Source: Pseudomonadota bacterium (lineage in GTDB: Bacteria; Pseudomonadota; Alphaproteobacteria; Dongiales; Dongiaceae). From it: a stretch of DNA of 64,000 nucleotides. Positions 51,102-59,810 of this stretch are shown here, in pieces. Below the pieces are notes generated by a model. That model was not told the origin of the DNA, did not search any database, and saw only the letters and a list, made by a program, of their open reading frames with translations. The first letter of the stretch is position 1. Every line of letters begins with the position of its first letter. A program made the position numbers and the translations under genes. Where the stretch lies: positions 62,001 to 126,000 of the forward strand of contig JACPDN010000002.1 in assembly GCA_016183985.1 (NCBI GenBank). Reading direction: 5' to 3'.

Positions 51102-52481
51102 ATGAAGATGGGCGATGTGATCGCAAAGCTGCGCGCGGCATTGGGTGAGGGTGCCGTTCTGACCGGCAGCGATATCGGTCCCAAGCATCGCTCCGATATG
51201 AGCATGACCGGCCGGGCGATGCCAAAGGCGCTGATCCGCCCCCGCGACACGGCCGAAATCTCGGCAGCGCTCAAGATCTGCAGCGAACACGGGCAAAGCG
51301 TCGTGCCGCAGGGCGGGCTCACCGGACTTGCCGGCGGTGCCAATGCGAATGTGGACGATGTGGCACTGTCCCTCGATCTCCTCAACGGTATCGAAGAACT
51401 GGACCGAGAAGCGGCGACGTTGACGGTGCTGGCGGGAACGCCGTTGGAGCGCGCGCAAACGGCCGCGGCGGATGCCGGTTTCCTGCTGCCGCTGGATCTC
51501 GGCAGCCGCGGCACGGCACAGGTCGGCGGCAATCTTGCCACCAATGCCGGCGGCAACCGTGTCATCCGCTATGGCATGGCGCGAGCGCAGGTGCTGGGGC
51601 TCGAAGCCGTATTGGCCGACGGAACGATCCTCAGCAGCCTCAACAAGATGCTCAAGAACAATGCCGGTTTCGATCTCAAACAGCTCTTCATCGGCAGTGA
51701 AGGGACGCTGGGCGTCATCACCCGCGTGGTCTTCCGCTTGAAACCGCTGCCGCGCGTCACCAGCACGGCATTTTGCGCGCTGGAGAGTTTCGAGGCGGTG
51801 CTGGCGCTGCTGCAGAAGGCGGAGCGCGACCTTGGCGGCCCGTCCGCCTTCGAGGTCATGTGGCCCGATTTCTACCGCTTCGTCACTGGGCATAAGATGA
51901 CGAATTCGAAACCGTTCCAGCAAGAGCATCCGTTCAACGTGCTGATCGAACATCAAGGGTCGGATGCGGAGAATGACCCGACGCGGTTTCAAAGCTTCCT
52001 GGAAGCGGCGCTGGAAGAGGGCACCCTCATCGACGCGATGGTAGCGCAAAACGAAAAGGAAACGCAGAGCTTCTGGCGTGTGCGCGAAGGCTATGCGCTG
52101 GATACGCTGCCGGCTATCGTCAATTTCGATGTGAGCCTTGCCATCGGCCGTATCGGCGCCTTTGTCGAGGAGTGCCGCAAGCGCCTTGCGGCACGTTGGG
52201 CCGGCGGCCAGTTCTTCTTCTATGGCCATATCGGCGACAGCAATCTGCATATCACGACCTGCGTCGATTACGGCCCCGATGAGGGGATGCATGACGTCGA
52301 CGAGCTCGTCTATGCGACCGTGCGGGATTTCAATGGCTCCGTTTCCGCCGAGCACGGCATCGGCACGTTGAAGCGGGAGTACCTCGGCTATTCGCGCTCT
52401 CTGCAAGAGATCGATGTGATGCGCCGGATCAAATCGGCGCTCGATCCGCAAGGCATCCTCAATCCGGGCAAGGTGATTTAG
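51102..52481 (+). CDS. FAD-linked 2-hydroxyacid oxidase/dehydrogenase (GlcD-like)
   Basis: A protein of 459 residues of the FAD_binding_4 / FAD-oxidase_C type. The FAD-binding part has VVPQGGLTGLAGGA, LDLGSRGTAQVGGNLATNAG and SEGTLGVITRVVF. The C-terminal half has YGHIGDSNLHI, with metal-binding His, and EHGIGTLKREY. Relatives oxidise glycolate, D-lactate or D-2-hydroxyglutarate and pass electrons to ETF or quinone. No glcE/glcF genes are adjacent, which favours a single-subunit D-2-hydroxyglutarate or D-lactate dehydrogenase. Confidence 0.9.
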   Translation: MKMGDVIAKLRAALGEGAVLTGSDIGPKHRSDMSMTGRAMPKALIRPRDTAEISAALKICSEHGQSVVPQGGLTGLAGGANANVDDVALSLDLLNGIEELDREAATLTVLAGTPLERAQTAAADAGFLLPLDLGSRGTAQVGGNLATNAGGNRVIRYGMARAQVLGLEAVLADGTILSSLNKMLKNNAGFDLKQLFIGSEGTLGVITRVVFRLKPLPRVTSTAFCALESFEAVLALLQKAERDLGGPSAFEVMWPDFYRFVTGHKMTNSKPFQQEHPFNVLIEHQGSDAENDPTRFQSFLEAALEEGTLIDAMVAQNEKETQSFWRVREGYALDTLPAIVNFDVSLAIGRIGAFVEECRKRLAARWAGGQFFFYGHIGDSNLHITTCVDYGPDEGMHDVDELVYATVRDFNGSVSAEHGIGTLKREYLGYSRSLQEIDVMRRIKSALDPQGILNPGKVI

Positions 52482-52508
52482 CGGCCTTGCACATATTCGC
52501 GCCTGCAA

Positions 52509-53696
52509 TCACTTGCATGGGGAGTTTGGCTTTGTGCCACAGGCAATGATCGAGAGAACCTCGGGATTGCTGCGATAGCCTTGATGAGCCTCAAGCGGAT
52601 TTTCCAACACGCCGAGAATGCCAGGACTGTTGGAGACAATCACGTCGGTGACGGCATAGGACAGGGCGTCCATCTTGTTCTTGTCCTTGTCGCGCAACGG
52701 GTAGGACAACAGATCGTTGGGATCGGAGAAAGCCGTGACATGGAGCTTGATCCTCTTTTGATCCGGTGTCAGTGCCAAATTATTGAGGCGCTCATCCTTC
52801 ATTTTCTGATAAAGGCGTGCAAAGGCCTCAAGTGAATCGCCTTCTGTGCTTGGAGTCATGCCCTCCGTTGCAAAATCAGGGTCCGCGTTCTCGGCGAGAG
52901 CGAGAAGCGGCATTTGATTGGCGCCCATGAACAGTTCGACCAACCTTGGCACCAGCTCGGCGGCCAGAACGGTTCTTTTAGTAGCTTCGGCAGTCGACAG
53001 CTGATCCCTGGCCGGGCCAAGCTTCATGACCGTGTCGAACAGCATCTTGCTGCCGAGGCTTTCCGAAATCAGAAAGAGGGGATCGTTATTGTCGCTGGCA
53101 TCGAATACGCGCTGGAGACCGTCGGCAAGGGTCGCTTGAATGCGACCGCCGGCCTTCCCAGCGTAGATGACGGCATCCGCCAAGCAGTCGTTGAGCAAGA
53201 TGTCCTTGAGCGCGGAATTGATCGCTACTCGGTCATAGCTGTACTCGCCGTCATCCTTCGTACAGCTCGCCGCCCTTGTCTTATCCTCGACGTCATAGCA
53301 GAGCGCCTTCTTGAAGGGCTTGGTGACGGGCGACCAGACGATGGCATGGGTGGTCAGTCTGGTTGTTCCGAACCGATAGACCTTTTTGTAATATTCGCCG
53401 CCATTCACCAGGTCGATTCGCGTCGCTTCCGGCTCGGTCTCGATCGGCCAGGATGTCACGCCCAGGCTAGTTTCGATTGCCTTGACCAGATTCGCGTTCG
53501 TCGGCTTGACCCAGTCCTTGTAGCCATGGCTGCACATGCCGTGCACCAGCAGGACATCGACATTGTCGATCGTTCCAAAATCGGCGGCGAGCCCGACGAT
53601 ACTCTTGTCGTCCGGATCGATTGTGGGCGTCCGGTAAGGCAGTGAGCAAGCGGTCAACAGGAAGGCTGTGCCGAGCAAATAATGCCGGATCTGCAT
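52509..53696 (-). CDS. Lipoprotein with serine-hydrolase-like motifs
   Basis: A protein of 395 residues with a lipoprotein signal (lipobox LLTAC, Cys17). VLLVHGMCSHGYKDW resembles the oxyanion-hole region of alpha/beta hydrolases, and FLISESLGSKML resembles a nucleophile elbow (S-x-S-x-G rather than G-x-S-x-G). Several Cys pairs suggest disulfides. It is lower in G+C than its neighbours and stands alone, so acquisition by transfer is possible. The substrate is unknown. Confidence 0.65.
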   Translation of the reverse strand: MQIRHYLLGTAFLLTACSLPYRTPTIDPDDKSIVGLAADFGTIDNVDVLLVHGMCSHGYKDWVKPTNANLVKAIETSLGVTSWPIETEPEATRIDLVNGGEYYKKVYRFGTTRLTTHAIVWSPVTKPFKKALCYDVEDKTRAASCTKDDGEYSYDRVAINSALKDILLNDCLADAVIYAGKAGGRIQATLADGLQRVFDASDNNDPLFLISESLGSKMLFDTVMKLGPARDQLSTAEATKRTVLAAELVPRLVELFMGANQMPLLALAENADPDFATEGMTPSTEGDSLEAFARLYQKMKDERLNNLALTPDQKRIKLHVTAFSDPNDLLSYPLRDKDKNKMDALSYAVTDVIVSNSPGILGVLENPLEAHQGYRSNPEVLSIIACGTKPNSPCK

Positions 53697-53779
53697 GACG
53701 ATCTCCTACGATAAGGAAACGCCGGTCGTTTACCGATGGTAGCATAAATCGACGCATGCACGATATGGTTGTTTTGCCG

Positions 53780-54730
53780 TCAGATGCCGGCTGCCTGGCG
53801 TTTTGAAGCGGCCGAATAAACCGCGAGATTGTCGCGGGTGCGGGCGGCCTCAGCCTCCAGCCAGGAGAGGAAGGCCTGGATCTTGGGTTTGGCGAGAGCC
53901 TCCCCCGTTAGGGCGGCGACCCAATCGCTGTCGGCCGGAATGGTCTGGCGGAAAGGCGCTACCAACGTGCCGTTGTGTAGGGCCTCATCGGCCAGGGCCA
54001 GGCTGCCGAGTGCGACGCCCATGCCGCGTGCCGCTGCCTCGAGCAGGGCGCCGGAATCGCCGAAATTATAGCCGCGCACCTGCGCCTGCATCTCCGCGCC
54101 CGCCGCCGCCAGCCAATGCGACCAGTCTTCGCGCCGCTCGTCATGAAGCAAGGGGCGCTTCAAGAGATCGGCGACCGAGCGCAGCGGCTTAGGCTCGGCA
54201 GCCATCTGCGGTGCGCAGAGTGGCGCCAGGAAATCCGGGAAAAGCAGGCGTGTTTCGAGTCCCGGCACAACATCGGTTGCCGGCAGGATGGCGACATGGA
54301 TCTCGCCACGCAATGGTTCGAAGGTTTGCGAATTGGAGAAGAGCCATAGATCGAGTTCGGGTTGTGCTGCGCGCAAGCTGGGGAGGCGCGGCAGGAGCCA
54401 GCGGCTGGCGAAGGCTGCGGGCGCATAGACGACCACCTGATTGGGCTTGCGGTATTGCTCAAGCCGTTTCAGGCCCAGTTCCAACCGCTCGAAACAATCG
54501 CCGAGCGTCACAGCGAGATCGCGGCCGGCGTCGGTCAGCACGGCATTGCGATGCAGCCGGTTGAAGAGCGGCTGGCGCAGATGATCTTCCAGCATGCGGA
54601 TCTGATGGCTGACGGCCGATTGCGTCATGCCGAGTTCATCGCCTGCGCGCGCGAAATTCCCCAGCCGCGCCGCTGCGGCGAAGGCTACCAGCGCCCGCAT
54701 GGAAGGAAGTCGGGTTTGCATCTTTGACAT
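53780..54730 (-). CDS. LysR-family transcriptional regulator (GcvA-like)
   Basis: A protein of 316 residues from the ATG at 54730 (the ATG at 54721 is an alternative). The N-terminal helix-turn-helix is MRALVAFAAAARLGNFARAG and GMTQSAVSHQIRMLEDHL; the effector domain follows from about residue 95. Divergence from the agmatine deiminase gene, with a palindrome between them, suggests it controls that gene. Confidence 0.9.
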   Translation of the reverse strand: MSKMQTRLPSMRALVAFAAAARLGNFARAGDELGMTQSAVSHQIRMLEDHLRQPLFNRLHRNAVLTDAGRDLAVTLGDCFERLELGLKRLEQYRKPNQVVVYAPAAFASRWLLPRLPSLRAAQPELDLWLFSNSQTFEPLRGEIHVAILPATDVVPGLETRLLFPDFLAPLCAPQMAAEPKPLRSVADLLKRPLLHDERREDWSHWLAAAGAEMQAQVRGYNFGDSGALLEAAARGMGVALGSLALADEALHNGTLVAPFRQTIPADSDWVAALTGEALAKPKIQAFLSWLEAEAARTRDNLAVYSAASKRQAAGI

Positions 54731-54794
54731 GAGCAATTTCGATCTAAATGGCGAAGATTCCGCGTTTGAGATAGTGGCCTTAAGGCCAGTATAA
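54729..54794 (+). pseudogene. Relic duplicate of the aguA start
   Basis: ATGAGCAATTTCGATCTAAA (54729-54748) repeats the first 20 bases of aguA (54842-54861) with three differences. It would encode MSNFDL followed by 15 unrelated residues and a stop. It overlaps the LysR start codon on the other strand (shared CATG). It is best read as a short duplication of the aguA 5' end. Confidence 0.4.
54775..54788. promoter_or_regulatory. 14-base palindrome in the LysR/aguA intergenic region
   Basis: TGGCCTTAAGGCCA is perfectly palindromic and lies between the divergent LysR gene and aguA, a natural place for a regulator site. Confidence 0.5.
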
Positions 54795-54841
54795 TTCGTG
54801 GGAATAATTCATGGCAATGTGGGGATTGAGGGTGAATTTAT

Positions 54842-55879
54842 ATGAGTAATTTCGATCAAACCTATTCGATGCCAATGCCCCGGCGTATGCCGGCGGAGTG
54901 GGAGAAACATGCCGGCTGCGTCATGATCTGGCCGGTGAGCGATACCGCCTGGCCAGGCAATCTTGCCGCCGTGCAGCGTGATTACGCCGCCGTCGCAGGC
55001 GCTATCCGCTCCTTCGAACCGCTCACCATGATCGTCGCCGCGGAGGCAGCGGAAAATGCCCGCAGGCTTCTTGGCGAAGACATCATGCTGCTTACCCTTC
55101 CTTATGACGATGCCTGGGTGCGCGACAGCGGTCCCACTTTTGTGCGCGAGAACGGGCAACAACTTGCCGCCGTCACATGGCGCTTCAATGGCTGGGGCGG
55201 CGCCGCGGAAAATTTCAATCTCGATGCCAAGCTCAACCTGGCGATCGCGCGCCATGTCGGTGTGAAGGCCGTCAACTCAGCCCTCGCCATGGAAGGCGGC
55301 GCCATTCACGTGGATGGCGAAGGCACACTGCTCACGACCGAGACGGTCGTCTTCAACGGCAACCGCAATCCCGGTATCACGCGTGAAGCGGTGGAGGCGG
55401 AGTTCGCCCGCACGCTCGGCATTGAAAAAACCATCTGGCTGCCAGGCAATCCGTATGAATTCGGCACCAACGGGCATATCGACGGCATCGCCTGTTTCGT
55501 GCGTCCGGGCGTGGTGATGTTCGAAACCAGCGCATCTTCGCGCCCGCAGTACCGGGAAGTGGCGGCGCGCAATTTTGCGGCCTTGCAGAACCAGACCGAT
55601 GCGCGCGGGCGCAAGCTCGAACTAGTCTTCATCGAGGAAGCACCGGATGAGGGGCGCGGCAAGAAAGGCGAGTGGGGTTATTCGACATCCTACGTGAATT
55701 TCTACATCGCCAATGATGGCATCGTCATGCCGGCCTTCGGCCTAGCGCAACAGGATGCAGCCGCCAAAGCCGCCGCCGCGGCTGCTTTCCCGGGCCGCCG
55801 CATCGAACAGGTCGATATCTCGAACCTCGCTGCCGGCGGTGGCGGCATCCATTGCATCACCCAGCAAATTCCCCTTTAG
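54842..55879 (+). CDS. aguA: Agmatine deiminase
   Basis: A protein of 345 residues of the peptidyl-arginine-deiminase-like fold. Landmarks are RMPAEWEKHAGCVMIWP, DDAWVRDSGPTFV, MEGGAIHVDGEG, the catalytic His in NGHIDGIACFV and the catalytic Cys in GGGGIHCITQQ at the C-terminus. It converts agmatine to N-carbamoylputrescine. The partner amidohydrolase AguB is not in this window. The upstream LysR is its probable regulator. Confidence 0.93.
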   Translation: MSNFDQTYSMPMPRRMPAEWEKHAGCVMIWPVSDTAWPGNLAAVQRDYAAVAGAIRSFEPLTMIVAAEAAENARRLLGEDIMLLTLPYDDAWVRDSGPTFVRENGQQLAAVTWRFNGWGGAAENFNLDAKLNLAIARHVGVKAVNSALAMEGGAIHVDGEGTLLTTETVVFNGNRNPGITREAVEAEFARTLGIEKTIWLPGNPYEFGTNGHIDGIACFVRPGVVMFETSASSRPQYREVAARNFAALQNQTDARGRKLELVFIEEAPDEGRGKKGEWGYSTSYVNFYIANDGIVMPAFGLAQQDAAAKAAAAAAFPGRRIEQVDISNLAAGGGGIHCITQQIPL

Positions 55880-55891
55880 GTACGAGCTGCC

Positions 55892-56389
55892 TTACATGCC
55901 GACGCGCGTATGCGTGTCAGCGCCAGGAACGGCCGCGCAGAATTTCGGCAGCAAACGGCCTCGATAGCCGGTGGGTTCCGAGCCGGTGCGGGTGGCGCCC
56001 ATGGAGGCGTAGAAGGCGGCGGCCTGCGGATCGGAATCGATGACGAGATGACCAGCGCCAAGGCCGTGCGCGAGGTCGAGCGCCTTGGCGTAAAGGAGGC
56101 GGCCGAGCCCCTGGCGCATATGCGCGGGGTCGATGAAGAGCAGGGTAAGGTCCACAGTATGCTGGTCGAGCGGATCGACTTCCAGCACGCCGCAGGGCCG
56201 GTCGGCGTGATCGGCGGCAACCCAGACCCGTTCGGCCCGCACCGCATCCTGATTCACGCGGATCTGCGCACGGACGTTTTCCATGAAGTCGGCATCGTAG
56301 CCCCAATAGGCCTTGGAGCGGAAACAGATGTCATCGAGTGCGGCACATTCCACGAGGCGGGCGGGGCGAAGCGTGTAGGAAGCAGCCAT
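55892..56389 (-). CDS. GNAT-family N-acetyltransferase
   Basis: A protein of 165 residues from the ATG at 56389. It has the GNAT core: a beta strand LTLLFIDPAHMRQGLGRLLY containing the acetyl-CoA-binding Q/RxxGxG/A-type loop, then LVIDSDPQAAAFYASMGA near the C-terminus. The acceptor cannot be predicted. It is convergent with aguA. Confidence 0.85.
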   Translation of the reverse strand: MAASYTLRPARLVECAALDDICFRSKAYWGYDADFMENVRAQIRVNQDAVRAERVWVAADHADRPCGVLEVDPLDQHTVDLTLLFIDPAHMRQGLGRLLYAKALDLAHGLGAGHLVIDSDPQAAAFYASMGATRTGSEPTGYRGRLLPKFCAAVPGADTHTRVGM

Positions 56390-56450
56390 CAATTATCCCG
56401 TTGTCTCAGCTGGAGATAGGACGATCCATGGTGAGGCGCATGGTCGATGA

Positions 56451-57284
56451 TCAGATCATCTCCAGCGGCCGGGCCTTCTTCGGCGCTGGAAAGGCCGCAT
56501 CGATCTCGGCCAGATCCTGGGCGGTGAGCTTGATGTCGCCGGCTGCCGCATTCTCCTTGAGGCGCGCGACATTGCTGCTCTTCGGCACGGCAAAGCTGAG
56601 CGGATTGCGCGTCGCCCAGGCCAGCATGATCTGTGCGACCGTCGCATTGTGGCGTTTGGCGATTGGTTCCAGCTTCTTGAAGCTGCCGACCTCGCCCTGC
56701 GCCAGTGGGCAATAGGCCATGAGGGCGATCTTGGCGTCGGCGAGCAGGGGCGCGAGATCATGCTCCGGCCCGCGCACGCCGACATTGTAGAGGATCTGGT
56801 TGGCGACAGCCTCGCCGCCGCCGGGAAGCGCCAACCATTCCTTCATGTCATTGACGTCGAGATTGCTGATGCCGAAGGCGCGAATCTTGCCGGCCTGTTT
56901 GAGTTCCTGGAACGCCTGCAACGTGTCGGCGAGGGGATAAGACCCGCGCCAATGCAGCAGATAGAGGTCCATGTAATCGGTCCGCAAGCGTTTCAGGCTC
57001 TGCTCGCAGGCCTTGATCGTCCCGGCGTGGCTTGCATTGCTGGGCAGAACCTTGCTCACCAGATAGACCTCGTTGCGGCGCCCTTTGAGCGCCTCGCCGG
57101 TCACGTCCTCGGCGCCGCCATTCCCGTACATTTCGGCGGTGTCGATGAGGGTGAGGCCGAGATCGATACCCGCCTGCAGGGCCGCGACCTCTGCTTTCCG
57201 CTCGGCTGCGCGTTCGCCCATGCGCCAGGTGCCCTGGCCGATGACTGGAATTTCCGTGCCGTCATTGAGGACTAATCGCCGCAT
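56451..57284 (-). CDS. Aldo/keto reductase
   Basis: A protein of 277 residues from the ATG at 57284 (GAGGA upstream). The catalytic tetrad is visible: Asp and Tyr in LIDTAEMYGNG, Lys in VYLVSKVLP and His in DLYLLHWRG. The NADPH-binding end is FAVPKSSNVARLKEN. It is a cytoplasmic carbonyl reductase of unknown substrate. Confidence 0.9.
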   Translation of the reverse strand: MRRLVLNDGTEIPVIGQGTWRMGERAAERKAEVAALQAGIDLGLTLIDTAEMYGNGGAEDVTGEALKGRRNEVYLVSKVLPSNASHAGTIKACEQSLKRLRTDYMDLYLLHWRGSYPLADTLQAFQELKQAGKIRAFGISNLDVNDMKEWLALPGGGEAVANQILYNVGVRGPEHDLAPLLADAKIALMAYCPLAQGEVGSFKKLEPIAKRHNATVAQIMLAWATRNPLSFAVPKSSNVARLKENAAAGDIKLTAQDLAEIDAAFPAPKKARPLEMI

Positions 57285-57369
57285 GGCCCGATTCCTCACC
57301 TTTCCCTTATTTTCGCACCTTCTGCCGCGCACTCTAGCGCGGCTTCCCGCTCACAGCTATCATTGGGTC

Positions 57370-57567
57370 ATGCCAAACATATTCCTCATCCTGCTTATCA
57401 TCTTCATGGTTCTCACCCTGGCCTCGTTGCTGGTCGGCGTTTTTGCCATGGGCAAGGGCGGCGACTTCAACAAGCGCAATTCGAACAAGCTGATGCGCTT
57501 GCGCGTCATGTTCCAGATCGGCGCGGTGGTGAGCTTCGTCCTCTATATGCTGACCCGCAACGGCTGA
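57370..57567 (+). CDS. HIG1-like twin-transmembrane small protein
   Basis: A protein of 65 residues with two membrane helices (about 3-25 and 44-62) linked by MGKGGDFNKRNSNKLMRLRV. This is the alphaproteobacterial twin-transmembrane/HIG1-like family, related to factors that assist cytochrome oxidase. It lies five bases before the cobalamin adenosyltransferase gene, probably as one transcript. Confidence 0.8.
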   Translation: MPNIFLILLIIFMVLTLASLLVGVFAMGKGGDFNKRNSNKLMRLRVMFQIGAVVSFVLYMLTRNG

Positions 57568-57571
57568 GCAT

Positions 57572-58165
57572 ATGGTTCAACTCACGCGCATCTACACCAA
57601 GGGCGGCGATAAGGGCTCGACGTCGCTCGGTTCCGGCAAGCGCGTGAAAAAGCATGATCTCCGGGTCGCGGCTTATGGCACGGTCGACGAGGCCAATGCC
57701 GCGATCGGCGTCGCGAGGCTGCATACCGCTGGTAAGGATATGGGCGGCGACATGGATGCGATGCGCATTATTGATGGTATGTTGGGGCGCATCCAGAACG
57801 ACCTCTTCGATCTGGGCGCCGATCTCTGCCAGCCGGAAGATCCCAAGGATTATCCGCCGCTCCGCGTGGTCGAGGCTCAGGTCGAGCGGCTGGAACAGGA
57901 GATCGACCGTCTCAATGCCGAGCTGCAGCCGCTGAAGAGCTTCGTCCTCTCGGGCGGCACGCCGGCCGCGGCCCATCTCCATCTCGCCCGCACGATTGCG
58001 CGTCGTGCCGAGCGCGACATCACGGCATTGATGGAGCATGAGGAAATCAACCTGGCGGCGTTGCGCTACATCAACCGGCTGTCGGACCTGCTTTTTGTCA
58101 TGGCGCGCTATGCCAACGACAAGGGCCAAGCCGACGTACTGTGGGTGCCAGGGAAGAACCGGTAG
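57572..58165 (+). CDS. PduO-type cob(I)alamin adenosyltransferase
   Basis: A protein of 197 residues. The ATP-binding N-terminus is TKGGDKGSTSLGSG, followed by YGTVDEANAAIG, FVLSGGTPAAAHLHLART, RRAERD and INRLSDLLFVMAR. It adenosylates cob(I)alamin to coenzyme B12. The helix-rich trimer fold and length match the PduO class. It probably forms a transcript with the small membrane protein upstream. Confidence 0.93.
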   Translation: MVQLTRIYTKGGDKGSTSLGSGKRVKKHDLRVAAYGTVDEANAAIGVARLHTAGKDMGGDMDAMRIIDGMLGRIQNDLFDLGADLCQPEDPKDYPPLRVVEAQVERLEQEIDRLNAELQPLKSFVLSGGTPAAAHLHLARTIARRAERDITALMEHEEINLAALRYINRLSDLLFVMARYANDKGQADVLWVPGKNR

Positions 58166-58175
58166 GGCGGTATTG

Positions 58176-58682
58176 GTGGCTAAAAGGCCTTTTGACGGAA
58201 TCGTTGATGAATTCGCGGAGCGGCTGAAGCAAGCGGATGTCCTGATTGGGTCCACCGATCACGCATCATCGATCGAAGCGCTAGAAGGCGTCCTTGGCCG
58301 TCGGTTTCCCCGCGTCTTCGCTTCACTGATCAAATGTCACGCGTTCAAGCCGTTTACCTGGGGGACGATCTCCTTTTTCGGCAGTTCGGGGAAAGACGGA
58401 GATGAATCCCTTTCTGCGGCGGTCCTAGCCGATGAGTTCATGTGGCGAAATCTGGTTGACGCTGGCTTTGTTCAATTCGCCCGGCCGTGGGATGACCAAT
58501 ACGATCCGGTTTGCTTTGACATCGGGACATCCAGTCGCACAGTCGACGCGAGGATCGTTCGCATAGATCATGAGGCAATCCTTAACCAGCGGCGGACGAA
58601 GGTATTGGAGGTCATCGCACCGTCTTTTGTTGCATTGCTCGATACCCTGCTGTCCGGCAGGTCCCAGCCCACGTTGGGCTGA
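58176..58682 (+). CDS. SMI1/KNR4 (SUKH)-family protein
   Basis: A protein of 168 residues from the GTG at 58176 (AGGG upstream; the TTG at 58173 is an alternative). It follows the SUKH pattern: SIEALEGVLGRRFPRVFASL near the N-terminus, then YDPVCFDIG and a C-terminal VRIDHEAIL with an aliphatic helix. Many SUKH proteins are immunity proteins against contact-dependent or polymorphic toxins. No toxin gene is near and its base composition is slightly AT-richer than the neighbours, so it may be an orphan immunity gene. Confidence 0.7.
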   Translation: MAKRPFDGIVDEFAERLKQADVLIGSTDHASSIEALEGVLGRRFPRVFASLIKCHAFKPFTWGTISFFGSSGKDGDESLSAAVLADEFMWRNLVDAGFVQFARPWDDQYDPVCFDIGTSSRTVDARIVRIDHEAILNQRRTKVLEVIAPSFVALLDTLLSGRSQPTLG

Positions 58683-59045
58683 TCGCGGCTAGGCCGGACT
58701 CGGCTACCGCTTTGCCCAAAATCTTCGCACCATCTGCCTAGCGAAGCTGCATGCAGCTCGGTCAACCTAGCTCATCGAACGGTTAATGCGGCTCATCCAT
58801 GCTGGCGCGAAGTCATTGATATTTCGCGATTAAGCGCAAGGCTGCCGTTTCCGGGCGAGTTCCCTGGCCTCGTTGACACAAAGATGCCATGCCCCTATTT
58901 TGCGCATGCGAAATTTCTGCCGCGGGGCCGCGAAAACGGCGCTGGCAGGCAGGGGGTGTCGCTGGCTGAGCGTCGGGCCTCCATCAAGAGCCGAACGCCG
59001 CGGACATCGACCGTTGTAACCACAGTCTCATCCGGGTCCTTGAAG
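58683..59045. other. etf promoter region and leader
   Basis: No gene is visible. A near-consensus promoter lies at 58873-58901. The predicted transcript then has a leader of about 135 bases before etfB, containing GC-rich inverted sequences near 58918-58940. Confidence 0.5.
58873..58901 (+). promoter_or_regulatory. Sigma70-type promoter of the etfBA operon
   Basis: TTGACA (58873-58878), a 17-base spacer and TATTTT (58896-58901). It is one of the best promoter matches in the window. Confidence 0.6.
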
Positions 59046-59798
59046 ATGAAAGTCCTCGTCGCTGTTAAGCGGGTGATCGACGCCAATGTGAAGGTCCGCG
59101 TCAAGGCGGACGGCACGGGTGTCGAAACCCAGAACGTCAAGATGTCCATGAATCCCTTCTGCGAAATCGCGACCGAGGAGGCCGTGCGCCTCAAGGAAGC
59201 CGGCAAGGTGACGGAGATCGTCGCCGTGTCCTTGGGTAACGCGCAATGCGCCGAAACGATCCGCACCGCGCTCGCCATGGGCGCCGATCGCGGCGTGCAT
59301 GTGCAGACCGATGTCGAGTTGCAGCCGCTGGCCGTCGCCAAGCTGCTGAAGGCTGTGATCGACAAGGAACAGCCCGGCCTCGTGATCGTCGGCAAGCAGG
59401 CGATCGATGACGACAGCAACCAGACCGGCCAGATGCTTTCGGCACTGCTCGGCTGGCCGCAGGCGACCTTCGCCTCGAAGCTGGTCTTGAACGACAACAG
59501 CACCGCCACCGTGACGCGCGAAGTCGATGGCGGCCTTGAGACCGTCGAGGTCAAGACGCCCTTCGTCATGACCACCGATCTGCGCCTCAACGAGCCGCGT
59601 TATGCCTCGCTCCCCAACATCATGAAGGCCAAGAAGAAGCCGATTGATGCGCTGACCCCGGAACAGCTGGGCGTCGATCCCACCCCGCGCCTGAAGACCC
59701 TGAAAGTGACCGAACCGCCGAAGCGTTCGGCCGGTATCAAGGTGAAGTCGGTCGCCGAGCTGGTCGACAAGCTGAAGAACGAAGCCAAGGTCATCTAA
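59046..59798 (+). CDS. etfB: Electron transfer flavoprotein beta subunit
   Basis: A protein of 250 residues, the standard EtfB length, from the ATG at 59046. It has [36 protein letters not shown] and the AMP-binding [16 protein letters not shown]. The family signature [20 protein letters not shown] closes the core. With EtfA it carries electrons from acyl-CoA and other dehydrogenases to ETF:quinone oxidoreductase. Confidence 0.95.
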   Translation: MKVLVAVKRVIDANVKVRVKADGTGVETQNVKMSMNPFCEIATEEAVRLKEAGKVTEIVAVSLGNAQCAETIRTALAMGADRGVHVQTDVELQPLAVAKLLKAVIDKEQPGLVIVGKQAIDDDSNQTGQMLSALLGWPQATFASKLVLNDNSTATVTREVDGGLETVEVKTPFVMTTDLRLNEPRYASLPNIMKAKKKPIDALTPEQLGVDPTPRLKTLKVTEPPKRSAGIKVKSVAELVDKLKNEAKVI

Positions 59799-59810
59799 GG
59801 GGTCATATCC

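Noticed and set aside
51087-52508. A 473-codon minus-strand frame
   Set aside because: It is a shadow of the GlcD-like oxidase.
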